49,144 nt of DNA from Candidatus Margulisiibacteriota bacterium. Its GTDB lineage: Bacteria; Margulisbacteria; Riflemargulisbacteria; GWF2-35-9. This document shows, in pieces, positions 17,263 to 26,294 of this stretch. The first letter of the stretch is position 1, and each line of letters opens with the position of its first letter. The stretch spans positions 1 through 49,144 of the forward strand of contig JAQURL010000010.1 in the NCBI GenBank assembly GCA_028715625.1, read 5' to 3'. The position numbers and the translations under genes are program-made. The notes beneath the pieces are model-generated. The model saw only the letters and a list, made by a program, of their open reading frames with translations. It was not told where the DNA came from and did not search any database.

Positions 17263-18546
17263 TTAATTCAAAGAGACCAGTGTTTCCGACTGCGGCAACC
17301 AGATGTGATAGGACACACCCTCTCCTACTTTGTTAACAAGAACGACCTCTCCTTTGAGCAGGTCAACAATCCCGTTCCTAATCATCCAGGTACCCAGCCC
17401 TGTGCCTTCTTTTTTCCCATAAGAAATATAAGCCTCAAACATCTTATCCTCTACTTCTTTAGGTATACCCGGTCCATTATCGCTTAGCACCAGAACTATG
17501 TCCTCATTATTTCTATTATCAAATTTGGCCCGATCTCCGTATTGGGTTATGTACTGATCATATCTAAAAACTTCGATATTAACCTTCCCTTTGCCCGAAC
17601 CGTACCCATAAAACGCTTCTTTGGCATTTTTAATTATGTTTAATAAAACCTGACAACACAAAATATTTTTATCGGTTTTAATATCACCGTCATATTTATA
17701 ATCTGTAAGAATTTCCAATTTATCTTCAAATTGTACGCGTACCATATTTAAAAATTCTTCGAAAAGTTTTTTAATATTATATACGGACAAGTTCAGACGG
17801 ATATTCTCACCTTTTGCGTAATTAAACAAAATCTGCTGATTGGCGGCATAAAAATCCACGGAATTTTTGAGATTCATTATTAATTCGTTGACCTTGTCGG
17901 TCTGCTGCATTTCACCCAGTGTAATAATCAGGTCGGGAATCATAAGAATTGGAGTAAACATATTTTTCAAATCATGCATAAGACCGGCCATCATTTTATT
18001 ACGCACAGTAACAGTCCGCGATTTTTCCAGTTCGATTATGCGCTTATATGTGTCAACCGCGTTTGCGAGTGTATCGCGGATCATATTCATTTCATTTTCA
18101 TGATTTTTTACAATATAGCCGTGTGGCCGGTATTTTTTATAGATCTCAAAACCATCACCATAAGTGCTCTGATAGCCGGTAATAAATATAATAGGTATAT
18201 TGGGGTTTTTTTCCTTCAACTGTTTAAATACTTCAAATCCATCCATGTCCGGCAGACGTATATCCAGCAGAATAGTAAAAATATGTTCCTGCTCCTGCTC
18301 ATATGTTTCAATTGCCTTACGTCCACGGTCACAAAGAACAAGCTTATAGTCAGAACTAAGTATCTTCTGTATTGAAAGAAGCTGGGAATTGTCGTCATCA
18401 ACCACCATAATAGTATCTCTGGGGATATTGTGAATTTGTTCCACTGCAGAAGAAGGCACAGTTTCCTGTTGCAGCAACTCATCAATCTTGTCTGCATACT
18501 GCGAACTTTTTTGTTTTACTATATCATCTAAAGAAGTATTTTCCAT
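17263..18546 (-). CDS. response regulator receiver-histidine kinase hybrid
   Basis: This is a 427-residue cytoplasmic protein. The N-terminal receiver domain (about 45-165) has MVVDDD, the phospho-acceptor aspartate in LLDIRLPDMDG, the TGY switch residue and the conserved lysine in GYIVKN. A kinase module follows with H-box MAGLMHDLKNMF (about 190-200), N-box NIIKNAKEAF, G1 LSDNGPGIP and G2 GTGLGTW. Receiver-first, kinase-last architecture with no DNA-binding domain is that of PhcR-type proteins. It is first in the operon with the methyltransferase and the 7TM sensor kinase, and is probably the phospho-acceptor for the latter (inference). Confidence 0.88.
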   Translation of the reverse strand: MENTSLDDIVKQKSSQYADKIDELLQQETVPSSAVEQIHNIPRDTIMVVDDDNSQLLSIQKILSSDYKLVLCDRGRKAIETYEQEQEHIFTILLDIRLPDMDGFEVFKQLKEKNPNIPIIFITGYQSTYGDGFEIYKKYRPHGYIVKNHENEMNMIRDTLANAVDTYKRIIELEKSRTVTVRNKMMAGLMHDLKNMFTPILMIPDLIITLGEMQQTDKVNELIMNLKNSVDFYAANQQILFNYAKGENIRLNLSVYNIKKLFEEFLNMVRVQFEDKLEILTDYKYDGDIKTDKNILCCQVLLNIIKNAKEAFYGYGSGKGKVNIEVFRYDQYITQYGDRAKFDNRNNEDIVLVLSDNGPGIPKEVEDKMFEAYISYGKKEGTGLGTWMIRNGIVDLLKGEVVLVNKVGEGVSYHIWLPQSETLVSLN

Positions 18547-18554
18547 GAAGAACT

Positions 18555-18583
18555 TTTTCCTCGAGAACTATTCATGTTATACT
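18555..18583 (+). promoter_or_regulatory. candidate extended -10 promoter for the aryl-acid operon
   Basis: The 78-base divergent gap contains TGTTATACT, an extended -10 (TGnTATACT; hexamer 18578-18583). A weak -35-like TTTTCC lies 17 bases upstream at 18555-18560. It would drive the plus-strand operon starting at 18625. The assignment rests on sequence resemblance only. Confidence 0.35.
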
Positions 18584-18624
18584 ATATCCAAATAATCTTT
18601 TTTATTCAATAATATTAAAAAATT

Positions 18625-19950
18625 ATGGCTAAAAAATCATCACAATTCTGGGAAAAAGAAATTGAAACAATGAGTCGTTCCGACTTAAAGAAACATCAAC
18701 TTTCCAGATTAAACACAACAGTCAGACAGGCAAAAAAATCTCATTTCTATAAAGATATTTTAAAAAAAAGTAAAATATCTTCTCTGAAATCCCTGAAAGA
18801 TATTGAGCGGTTCCCTTTTACCGGCAAAGAAGATATGCGCAAACATTTCCCTTATGGATTTCTTGCTGTTCCCCTGCAAAAGTGCGTCAGGCTGCATTCT
18901 TCTTCAGGCACCACAGGTAATCCGACTGTAGTTTTTCATAGTAAAAAAGATATAGATAAATGGGCCAACCTGGTAGCCAGGTGCATGTATATGTCCGGTG
19001 TAAGACCGGGTGATGTTTTTCAGAATACAATGGGACATGGTTTGTTTACCGGAGGATTGGGATTTCATTATGGCGCGGAAAAGCTGGGCGCTCTAACTAT
19101 TCCTGTAGGGCCGGGCAATAGCAAAAGACAAATATGGTTTATGAAAACCTTTAATACTGTTTGCATACACATTTTACCAAGTTATGCGCTGCGTCTTTCT
19201 TCATCTTTTGCGGAGGAAAAAATTAATCCTAAAAAAGATTTAGCCGTAAAAATTGCCTTCGTTGGCGCTGAACCGCATTCCGAGGCGCTACGCCAGCAAA
19301 TTCAGGATTTATGGGGTATTAAAGCCTATAATTCTTACGGCCTTTCAGAAATGTGCGGGCCCGGTGTAGCTTTTGAATGTAAAGAACAACAACATATGCA
19401 CATCTGGGAAGACAGTTTCTATCCGGAAATAATCGATCCGGAAACCGGCAAAGTTCTGAAGGATGGAGAAGAAGGAGAACTTGTGCTGACAACGTTAGAC
19501 AGAGAAGCTATGCCGCTTATTCGCTACAGGACCAGAGATTTAACCAGAATCATTGCCGAACCATGTGCCTGCGGACGTACGCACCGCAGGATTGAAAGGA
19601 TCAAAGGCCGTTCCGATGATATGATGATCATTAACGGCGTAAATCTTTTCCCCATTCAGATCGAACGTACAATCATGAAATTTCCCGGCATCGGTAATAA
19701 TTACAAAATTGAAATTCATAAAGAAAAATTCATGGACAGGATCCATGTTTTTATTGAGGTGCACGAATCAATTTTTAAGGGTTCTTTATACGAACTGGAA
19801 GATCTTAGGAACAATATCCATGACGCCTTGCATACCGAATGCGGTGTCACACCCAAGGTAAAACTGGTTGAACCCGGCAGTATCCCTGCTTCAGAAGGTA
19901 AAGCTCAAAGAGTATTTGATCTCAGAAGCTCAGGAAAGGATGAATCATGA
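18625..19950 (+). CDS. paaK: phenylacetate-CoA ligase family enzyme (copy 1)
   Basis: This is an AMP-forming acyl-CoA ligase of the PaaK family, 441 residues (usual 430-440). It joins an aryl acid such as phenylacetate or indoleacetate to CoA. The phosphate-binding loop is LHSSSGTTGNPTVV, the adenylate site YGLSEMCGPGVAFEC, and the hinge-region blocks are YRTRDLTRI and GRSDDMMIINGVNLFP. It overlaps the next gene (ACT protein) by 4 bases. It shares its operon with indolepyruvate oxidoreductase subunits, as in many anaerobes that oxidise aromatic amino acids. Substrate preference cannot be read here. A second, clearly related copy lies at 22598. Confidence 0.92.
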   Translation: MAKKSSQFWEKEIETMSRSDLKKHQLSRLNTTVRQAKKSHFYKDILKKSKISSLKSLKDIERFPFTGKEDMRKHFPYGFLAVPLQKCVRLHSSSGTTGNPTVVFHSKKDIDKWANLVARCMYMSGVRPGDVFQNTMGHGLFTGGLGFHYGAEKLGALTIPVGPGNSKRQIWFMKTFNTVCIHILPSYALRLSSSFAEEKINPKKDLAVKIAFVGAEPHSEALRQQIQDLWGIKAYNSYGLSEMCGPGVAFECKEQQHMHIWEDSFYPEIIDPETGKVLKDGEEGELVLTTLDREAMPLIRYRTRDLTRIIAEPCACGRTHRRIERIKGRSDDMMIINGVNLFPIQIERTIMKFPGIGNNYKIEIHKEKFMDRIHVFIEVHESIFKGSLYELEDLRNNIHDALHTECGVTPKVKLVEPGSIPASEGKAQRVFDLRSSGKDES

Positions 19951-20351
19951 AACATCATTTAATGGTTTTTGTAGAAAATAAACCGGGCAAACTGGAAAAG
20001 GTTACTCAGATTTTAGCTGACAACAATATTAACATAAAATTTATTTCCGTATCCAGTCTGGGCGAATTCGGTATTATAAAAATTATTGTGGATGATACGG
20101 ACAAAGGTCTAAAAGTCTTAAAAAAAGAAAACTTTACCGTATCCAAACGTAATATTCTGGTAAGTGTTTTGCAAGACAAGCCTGGGGAACTGCATAAATT
20201 ACTGAAATTCTTGTCTGCCCGCAACATTAATCTGGATGATTGCTATGGCTACCCTCTGCAGCAAAAAGACAAAATAGCCATGGTCATTGAGTCTGACAAA
20301 TATCCTGAAATCAAGAACATACTAGCCGATCACGGTTACGAAATTTTATAA
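19947..20351 (+). CDS. tandem ACT-domain protein
   Basis: This 134-residue protein holds two ACT domains (about 1-65 and 70-134), each with the small-molecule-binding start pattern: VENKPGKLEKVTQIL and LQDKPGELHKLLKFL. Stand-alone tandem ACT proteins often sit next to PaaK genes and are thought to sense amino acids. Here the gene overlaps the PaaK gene upstream and lies 7 bases before iorA, implying tight co-expression. It probably senses an aromatic amino acid or a related ligand and modulates the ligase or oxidoreductase (inference). Confidence 0.88.
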   Translation: MKHHLMVFVENKPGKLEKVTQILADNNINIKFISVSSLGEFGIIKIIVDDTDKGLKVLKKENFTVSKRNILVSVLQDKPGELHKLLKFLSARNINLDDCYGYPLQQKDKIAMVIESDKYPEIKNILADHGYEIL

Positions 20352-20358
20352 ACATTAT

Positions 20359-21954
20359 ATGACTACTAAACAATTACTTTCAGGCAATGAAGCAATAGCT
20401 CGTGGCGCTTATGAAGCCGGAGCGACCGTGGGAACCGGCTATCCTGGTACACCTTCCACAGAAATTCTGGAAAACTTTGTCCGTTATCCGGATGTTTATT
20501 GTGAATGGTCTGTGAATGAAAAAGTAGCACTGGAAGTGGCCATCGGCGCCTCACTTGCTGGAGCAAGAACACTGGTTACCATGAAACATGTTGGGGTAAA
20601 TGTGGCGGCCGATCCGCTTTTTACTCTTTCCTATATCGGAATTAAAGGCGGACTGGTAATAGTATCCGCCGATGATCCGGACATGCATTCATCGCAAAAT
20701 GAACAGGATAACAGACATTATGCTCTTGCCGCTAAAATTCCCATGCTTGAACCGGCAGATTCCCAGGAAGCCAAGGAATTTACTAAACTGGCATTCAAGC
20801 TCAGTGAAAAATATGATACCCCTGTTTTCATCAGATCAGTAACACGCCTGGCACATACAAACAGCATAGTAAGCCATAGTAAGCCCACAAACAGGCCACT
20901 ACCGCAGGGATTCGAAAGAAATATAAAAAAATATGTAATGATCCCGGCGTTTGCCAGATTGCGGCATCTGGAAGTGGAAAAAAGACTAGCTTTGATCGCA
21001 AAAGAAAGTAACGAACTAAGTATTAATCAAACAGAAATAAATGATAAGAAAACCGGATTCATCACCTCTGGCGTGAATTACCATTATTTAAAGGAAATCT
21101 ATCCTGAAGCTACCATTCTGAAACTGGGTATGATTTACCCCCTGCCCGTTGAAAAAATTAAAAAATTCTGCAAGATTATGAAGAGAGTTATAATCGTTGA
21201 AGACCTTGATCCGTTTCTGGAAACGCTCATTAAAGCTATGGGAATAACTAATGTGCAAGGGAAGAAATTATTTCCGCTTACCGGTGAATTAAATCCGGAC
21301 ATTATAAGAGGATCTTTATCAACAAATAAATCGTCACCTGTCTCCATTAATATTGATATCCCTAACCGTCCACCCGCTCTTTGCCCCGGATGCCCGCATC
21401 GTCAGGTATTTAATGTTCTGAAAAAATTAAAACTTACCGTATCAGGTGATATCGGCTGCTACACACTAGGAGTATTGCCACCGTTTAGTGCCATGGATAC
21501 ATGTATAGATATGGGAGCCAGTATCGGAGTGGCCCAGGGCATAGAAATAGCCAGCAACCGCAAGAAAAAAAATACCGTGGTTGCAGTACTCGGCGATTCT
21601 ACCTTTGCTCATTCCGGTATAACCGGTCTGCTAAACGCCGCTTATAATGGAAGGCACTCGCTGATAATAGTTCTGGATAACGGCACTACTGCCATGACAG
21701 GCATGCAACCCAACCCTTCCTCGGGGGAAACAATCAGCGGCAACCCCACTATTCAGATTGACTATCATAAACTTGGGGAATCAATGGGACTGGACCAGGA
21801 CAACATCCGCGAGGTAAATGCTTATAAAGAAGATGAAATTGAGAAAAATATAACCAAATTGCTGACTTCTGAAAAATTGTCACTACTGGTGATAAAAGGT
21901 TTATGCGTAATTTTTAAAACAAGGAGGATAAAACAACTGAAAAAAGGTAAATGA
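20359..21954 (+). CDS. iorA: indolepyruvate ferredoxin oxidoreductase alpha subunit, no ferredoxin domain
   Basis: This is the large subunit of the enzyme that oxidatively decarboxylates arylpyruvates to arylacetyl-CoA with ferredoxin reduction. The N-terminal pyruvate-oxidoreductase-like domain starts GNEAIARGAYEAGATVGTGY. The TPP-binding domain has CPGCPHRQVF, GDIGCYTLG and LGDSTFAHSGITGLLNAAYN, with LDNGTTAMTG. At 531 residues it stops where relatives continue into a C-terminal 2[4Fe-4S] ferredoxin domain. No CxxCxxC clusters are present; the protein ends in a lysine-rich tail overlapping iorB by 4 bases. No remnant of the missing domain is visible downstream in any frame. Electron transfer must use a separate ferredoxin, or the domain has been lost. 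Confidence 0.92.
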   Translation: MTTKQLLSGNEAIARGAYEAGATVGTGYPGTPSTEILENFVRYPDVYCEWSVNEKVALEVAIGASLAGARTLVTMKHVGVNVAADPLFTLSYIGIKGGLVIVSADDPDMHSSQNEQDNRHYALAAKIPMLEPADSQEAKEFTKLAFKLSEKYDTPVFIRSVTRLAHTNSIVSHSKPTNRPLPQGFERNIKKYVMIPAFARLRHLEVEKRLALIAKESNELSINQTEINDKKTGFITSGVNYHYLKEIYPEATILKLGMIYPLPVEKIKKFCKIMKRVIIVEDLDPFLETLIKAMGITNVQGKKLFPLTGELNPDIIRGSLSTNKSSPVSINIDIPNRPPALCPGCPHRQVFNVLKKLKLTVSGDIGCYTLGVLPPFSAMDTCIDMGASIGVAQGIEIASNRKKKNTVVAVLGDSTFAHSGITGLLNAAYNGRHSLIIVLDNGTTAMTGMQPNPSSGETISGNPTIQIDYHKLGESMGLDQDNIREVNAYKEDEIEKNITKLLTSEKLSLLVIKGLCVIFKTRRIKQLKKGK

Positions 21955-22520
21955 ATAAACCCGTAAATTTATTAATGGTCGGAGTTGGCGGTCAGGGAAT
22001 AATCCTGGCCAGTGACATTATCGCGCTGGCGGCAATTAAGGCCGGATATGACGCCAAAAAAAATGAAATACATGGAATGAGCCAGAGAGGCGGCTCGGTT
22101 TTCAGCCATATCCGCTATGGTGAGAAGATATATTCACCTGTTATACCGGAAGGCCAAACTGATATTCTTGTTTCGCTGGAAGAAATGGAAACTCTGCGCT
22201 GGCTTAAATATACCAATAAAAAAACCAAAATTATTTACTTCAAGAATGAAATTTTACCCGCTAATGTTCAGGAATATCCAAAAGGAATTGAACAAGCAAT
22301 TAATAAAAGTTTTCCGAATGTCTATATTATAAAACCTGAAGAACTAAAAGAAAAAATTAGCAGCCCTAAATACCTTAATACTGTTCTTTGCGGTTTTCTT
22401 TCCAATTTTCTAAACCTATCTAAAGGCCAGTGGATAGCAGCTATTAAAGACAAAGTCCCCAAAGAAACCTATGAACTAAACCTTCAGGCTTTTGAAACAG
22501 GAACAAAACTGAAAACATAA
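21951..22520 (+). CDS. iorB: indolepyruvate ferredoxin oxidoreductase beta subunit
   Basis: This 189-residue gamma-type subunit belongs to the 2-oxoacid:ferredoxin oxidoreductase family. The early VGVGGQGIILASDIIA glycine loop and GMSQRGGSVFSHIRYG are the family's signature blocks. It forms a heterodimer with IorA. Its length fits IorB proteins (about 190-200). Its ATG overlaps the iorA stop by 4 bases, so translation is coupled. The next gene starts 77 bases downstream, a longer gap than elsewhere in the operon. Confidence 0.92.
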   Translation: MNKPVNLLMVGVGGQGIILASDIIALAAIKAGYDAKKNEIHGMSQRGGSVFSHIRYGEKIYSPVIPEGQTDILVSLEEMETLRWLKYTNKKTKIIYFKNEILPANVQEYPKGIEQAINKSFPNVYIIKPEELKEKISSPKYLNTVLCGFLSNFLNLSKGQWIAAIKDKVPKETYELNLQAFETGTKLKT

Positions 22521-22597
22521 CCTGGTTGACGAATTGTTGACAGATTTTTTTATTCATGGCATCATTTATCTATCAATTTTCCATGTAGAGTTTATCT

Positions 22598-23896
22598 ATG
22601 ATCTGGAATAAAAAAGACGAAACACTTCCCAGCGACGAATTAAAAAAACTTCAATCCAAACGTCTGCAAACTTTAGTAAAAAGAGTTTATGAGAACGTTC
22701 CTTTTTACAAAAAAAAGATGGATGAGTTAAAAGTTAAACCGTCAGACATAAAATCCATTAAGGACATTTCCAAGCTCCCTTTTACCACAAAAGATGATAT
22801 GCGTGACACATATCCGCTCGGACTTCTGGCAATGGATAAAAAAAATATAGTAGAAATCCATACCTCATCAGGAACAACCGGGAAACCTGTTGTGGACGCT
22901 TATACCCAAAATGATATAGACCTCTGGTCGGAAGTCATGGCCAGAACGCTAAGTATGGGTGGAGTGACAAAGAATGACATTGTACAAAATGCTTATGGTT
23001 ACGGCTTATTTACCGGCGGGCTGGGCGTGCATTATGGGGCCAGACGGATCGGAGCCATGGTTATTCCTATTTCCGGAGGCAATTCAGTCCGTCAGCTTAC
23101 TGTAATGAAAGATTTCAAGTCCACAACTCTGGCCTGCACCCCGTCATATTGTCTGTACCTTGCTGAAGTAGCCAAAGATGAAGGTTTTGACTTAAAAAAA
23201 ATGAATTTGAAGGTAGGTTATTTCGGCGCTGAACCATGGAGCGAAAGTATGCGTAAAGAAATTGAAGCCAAATTATATCTTAAGGCAATTGATATTTATG
23301 GTCTTACAGAAATTATCGGGCCGGGAGTGGCTTCCGAATGTGACAAACAAGATGGCCTGCACATTTATGAAGACCATTTTTACCCGGAAATTATTAATCC
23401 GACAACGGGCGAAGTCTTAAAAGACGGCGAAAAAGGAGAGTTAGTTATAACTACACTGACCAAAGAAGGTACTCCTATTCTGCGTTATCGCACCAGGGAC
23501 ATTACTTATTTAATGCCCAAACTCTGCTCTTGCGGCAGAACAGCCAGAAAAATGCACAGACTGCTGGGCAGAACCGACGATATGCTTATTATCAGGGGTG
23601 TAAACGTCTTCCCTTCCCAAATAGAACAGGTTTTATTGAAAGTAGAAGGTATAGAACCACATTATTTATTGATTGTAGACAGAAAAAGCCAACTGGATTA
23701 TCTGGAAGTAAATGTAGAAATGAATGATAAAATTTTTTCTGATGAAATTAAAAAGCTGGAAAAAATTGAGAAAAAGATAGAACATGAGCTGCATTCAGCC
23801 CTGGGAGTACATACCAGGGTAAAACTTGTCGAACCGAAAAGTATTCAGCGAAGCGAAGGTAAGGCGAAGCGTATCATAGATAAAAGACAAATTTAA
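22598..23896 (+). CDS. paaK: phenylacetate-CoA ligase family enzyme (copy 2)
   Basis: This is a second PaaK-family AMP-forming ligase, 432 residues, collinear with copy 1. The phosphate loop is [12 protein letters not shown], the adenylate site [15 protein letters not shown], and the hinge blocks YRTRDITYL and [16 protein letters not shown]. It differs from copy 1 across the substrate-pocket half, so the two may take different aryl acids (inference). In an operon with IorAB it may either activate aryl acids or, running in reverse, release arylacetate from arylacetyl-CoA. It is followed by its own ACT protein, repeating the ligase-ACT pairing. Confidence 0.92.
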   Translation: MIWNKKDETLPSDELKKLQSKRLQTLVKRVYENVPFYKKKMDELKVKPSDIKSIKDISKLPFTTKDDMRDTYPLGLLAMDKKNIVEIHTSSGTTGKPVVDAYTQNDIDLWSEVMARTLSMGGVTKNDIVQNAYGYGLFTGGLGVHYGARRIGAMVIPISGGNSVRQLTVMKDFKSTTLACTPSYCLYLAEVAKDEGFDLKKMNLKVGYFGAEPWSESMRKEIEAKLYLKAIDIYGLTEIIGPGVASECDKQDGLHIYEDHFYPEIINPTTGEVLKDGEKGELVITTLTKEGTPILRYRTRDITYLMPKLCSCGRTARKMHRLLGRTDDMLIIRGVNVFPSQIEQVLLKVEGIEPHYLLIVDRKSQLDYLEVNVEMNDKIFSDEIKKLEKIEKKIEHELHSALGVHTRVKLVEPKSIQRSEGKAKRIIDKRQI

Positions 23897-23914
23897 GTCC
23901 GGGAGGAGACAAGT

Positions 23915-24346
23915 ATGAAGATTAAACAAATTTCCGTATTTATTGAGAACAAGACCGGCCGCCTGCATGACGTAGCAAAAGTATTAAGCGATAATAAAAT
24001 CAATATCCGTGCTTTGTCATTAGCCGAAACATCTGACTTCGGCGTTCTCAGGATGATAGTGGACAAGCCCGATGAAGCAGTAAAAGTTATTAAAACCAAT
24101 AATTTCACAGTCAAGATAACTGAAGTCGTTGCAGTGGAGGTTCCTGACAAGATCGGTGGCCTGGCAGGAGTTTTGAAAATTGTGGACAGCGCCAGTATAA
24201 ATATTGAATATATGTATGCGTTTGTAGAAAAAAAACATGAAAACGCCATACTAATTTTCCGCTTTGACAAACTCGGGGACGTATTAGAGACATTGAAGAA
24301 GAAGGGGTTAAAAATTTTGACAGAAAAGGAAGTTTTGTCTCTATAA
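23915..24346 (+). CDS. tandem ACT-domain protein
   Basis: This 143-residue protein contains two ACT domains, starting FIENKTGRLHDVAKVL and VEVPDKIGGLAGVLKIV. It has the same architecture as the ACT protein at 19947 and follows the second ligase after 18 bases. A strong GGGAGGAG ribosome site precedes the ATG. It is probably an amino-acid or aryl-acid sensor for the operon (inference from the family and context). Confidence 0.88.
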   Translation: MKIKQISVFIENKTGRLHDVAKVLSDNKINIRALSLAETSDFGVLRMIVDKPDEAVKVIKTNNFTVKITEVVAVEVPDKIGGLAGVLKIVDSASINIEYMYAFVEKKHENAILIFRFDKLGDVLETLKKKGLKILTEKEVLSL

Positions 24347-24370
24347 ATTTTTGAAGAAAAGGAGGGAAAA

Positions 24371-24550
24371 ATGTTAGGATTAAAAGATCCGGTTATTTTT
24401 TGGGCTTACTTATTAACGATACTGAGTGCTCTTCTCTGCGTCATTTACGGAATATTAAACTGGAATAAAGGAGCAGAAAACGAAGGTAAAGAAATGGATG
24501 AAGAGAAAAAATGGGAGAAAAAAGATAAAGAAATTTCTGACAAGTTATAA
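24371..24550 (+). CDS. symporter small accessory protein
   Basis: This short gene codes for 59 residues: one hydrophobic helix (about 8-28, from VIFWAYLLTI to IYGILNW) and a highly charged lysine/glutamate-rich tail. It has a strong AAAGGAGGG ribosome site and sits 29 bases before the SSS symporter gene. Tiny single-TM proteins with this layout are known upstream of sodium:solute symporters and are described as symporter small accessory proteins. The exact role is not established; stabilising the transporter is the natural guess. Confidence 0.8.
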   Translation: MLGLKDPVIFWAYLLTILSALLCVIYGILNWNKGAENEGKEMDEEKKWEKKDKEISDKL

Positions 24551-24579
24551 TATAACTGATTAAAGGAGGGAGGACCGTA

Positions 24580-26163
24580 ATGAACATAAGTGTATTAGCA
24601 ATTATTATTGTTTTATATTTGCTGGTTATGGCCTATTTAGGATTCCTGGGCTATACCCAGACAAAAAACGCTAAGGACTATCTGGTAGCCGGTCGTTCTG
24701 TACACCCCATGATAATGGCTATTTCCTACGGAGCAACATTCATCAGCACATCGGCTATCGTAGGGTTCGGCGGTGTAGCAGGAATGTTCGGTATGGGGCT
24801 TTTATGGCTGACATTTCTGAATATACTGGTCGGTATTTTTATCGCCTTTGTATTTTTTGGAAAACGCGTTAGAAAAATGGGACACAATCTGGAAGCCCAT
24901 ACATTTCCTGAATTTTTAGGTAAAAGGTTCCAGTCTTCATTTATTCAAAAAGCTTCAGGGTTAATTATTTTTTGTTCTATGCCCCTTTATACTTCTGTAG
25001 TATTAATCGGAGGCGCAAGATTTATGCAGCAGACACTGAATATTAATTACGAAATCTCTTTATTGATATTTGCTCTGGTAGTGGCTGCCTATGTTATAGC
25101 CGGAGGTATCAAAGGTGTAATGTATACCGATGCAATGCAGGGAGTAATCATGTTCGTCGGTATGAGCGTACTACTTGTATTTACCTATATGAAACTGGGC
25201 GGTATCACAGCTGCTCACCAGGCACTTACCAATCTGGCTCCGCTGGTACCTGAAAAACTGGCAAAAATAGGACATTTAGGGTGGACATCAATGCCCGCTT
25301 TCGGTTCACCATGGTGGTGGACGCTGGTATCTACAATCGTAGCAGGTGTGGGTATAGGTGTTCTCGCCCAGCCACAACTTGTGGTCCGGTTCATGACTGT
25401 AAAAAGCAACAGAGAATTAAATAGAGCTGTAGCAATAGGCGGGGTTTTCATTCTGGCCATGACCGGTGTAGCGTTTGTAGTGGGAGCTCTTTCCAATGTT
25501 TTCTTTTACAACACAACCGGCAAAATATCGATTGCTGTAGCCAAAGGAAACGTGGACCTGATCATACCTAATTTTATCAATGCCGCACTGCCCAGTTGGT
25601 TCGTTTACCTGTTTATGTTGACCCTGCTGGCAGCCGCTATGTCCACACTAAGTTCACAATTCCATGCCATGGGCACATCAATAGGGCGTGATTTTCTGGA
25701 AAAAATCTTTAAGTTTAAAGAAAATTCCATACTGGTAAATCGTATCGGGATCATCGTAGCTATTCTGGTAAGTTTAATACTGGGATATAAACTTCCTGAA
25801 AGCATTATTGCTCCGGGAACAGCGATATTTTTCGGAATATGTGCTGCTACATTTCTTCCGGCTTACTGCGCTGCAATTTTTTCCAAAAGAGTTACTAAAC
25901 AGGCTGCAGTGTCCAGTATTATTATCGGTTTTTTAAGCAGTGTTTTTTGCCTTCTTTTTCTCCATAAAAAAGAAGCGGCAGCTCTGGGGGTTTGTAAAAT
26001 GATCTTCGGTAAAGAAGTTCTGATTGCGAAAATGCCCTGGCCTGTAGTAGATCCAATAGCTTTAGCATTACCTGTAGCAATTGTTGTTTTGATTCTGGTA
26101 ACCATGGTTACCAAGGTTAAAGACAAAAAACATATAGAAGCAAGCTTTGAAGGTATTAAGTAA
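24580..26163 (+). CDS. sodium:solute symporter (SSS family)
   Basis: This 527-residue inner-membrane transporter has about 13 hydrophobic helices and SSS family blocks: an early GYTQTKNAKDYLVAGRSV loop, ATFISTSAIVGFGGVAG, AYVIAGGIKGVMYTDAMQG, and AAAMSTLSSQFHAMGTSIGRD (the sodium-site helix). It probably imports an aryl acid, an amino acid or a short carboxylate for the upstream operon (inference). It is preceded by its small accessory gene and a strong GGAGGGAGG ribosome site, and followed 27 bases later by a terminator hairpin. Confidence 0.92.
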   Translation: MNISVLAIIIVLYLLVMAYLGFLGYTQTKNAKDYLVAGRSVHPMIMAISYGATFISTSAIVGFGGVAGMFGMGLLWLTFLNILVGIFIAFVFFGKRVRKMGHNLEAHTFPEFLGKRFQSSFIQKASGLIIFCSMPLYTSVVLIGGARFMQQTLNINYEISLLIFALVVAAYVIAGGIKGVMYTDAMQGVIMFVGMSVLLVFTYMKLGGITAAHQALTNLAPLVPEKLAKIGHLGWTSMPAFGSPWWWTLVSTIVAGVGIGVLAQPQLVVRFMTVKSNRELNRAVAIGGVFILAMTGVAFVVGALSNVFFYNTTGKISIAVAKGNVDLIIPNFINAALPSWFVYLFMLTLLAAAMSTLSSQFHAMGTSIGRDFLEKIFKFKENSILVNRIGIIVAILVSLILGYKLPESIIAPGTAIFFGICAATFLPAYCAAIFSKRVTKQAAVSSIIIGFLSSVFCLLFLHKKEAAALGVCKMIFGKEVLIAKMPWPVVDPIALALPVAIVVLILVTMVTKVKDKKHIEASFEGIK

Positions 26164-26190
26164 TTCTATATAGAATTGACTGATCGTAAT

Positions 26191-26219
26191 AAAAAAGCCC
26201 ACGTGTAGTGGGCTTTTTT
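26191..26219. terminator. bidirectional intrinsic terminator
   Basis: This is a perfect 12-bp stem, AAAAAAGCCCAC (26191-26202) with GTGGGCTTTTTT (26208-26219), and a 5-base loop. The A-run on one side and T-run on the other allow termination in both directions: the plus-strand aryl-acid operon and the minus-strand Bat operon that converge here. Bases 26250-26280 downstream carry a short TCTCGACTACGCTCGG repeat-like fragment. Confidence 0.9.
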
Positions 26220-26294
26220 ATTTATTAGCATGTTAAATATAAATAATAATGAAAAGATTTCTCGACTACGCTCGGTATAACGTTTTCAAAAAAT

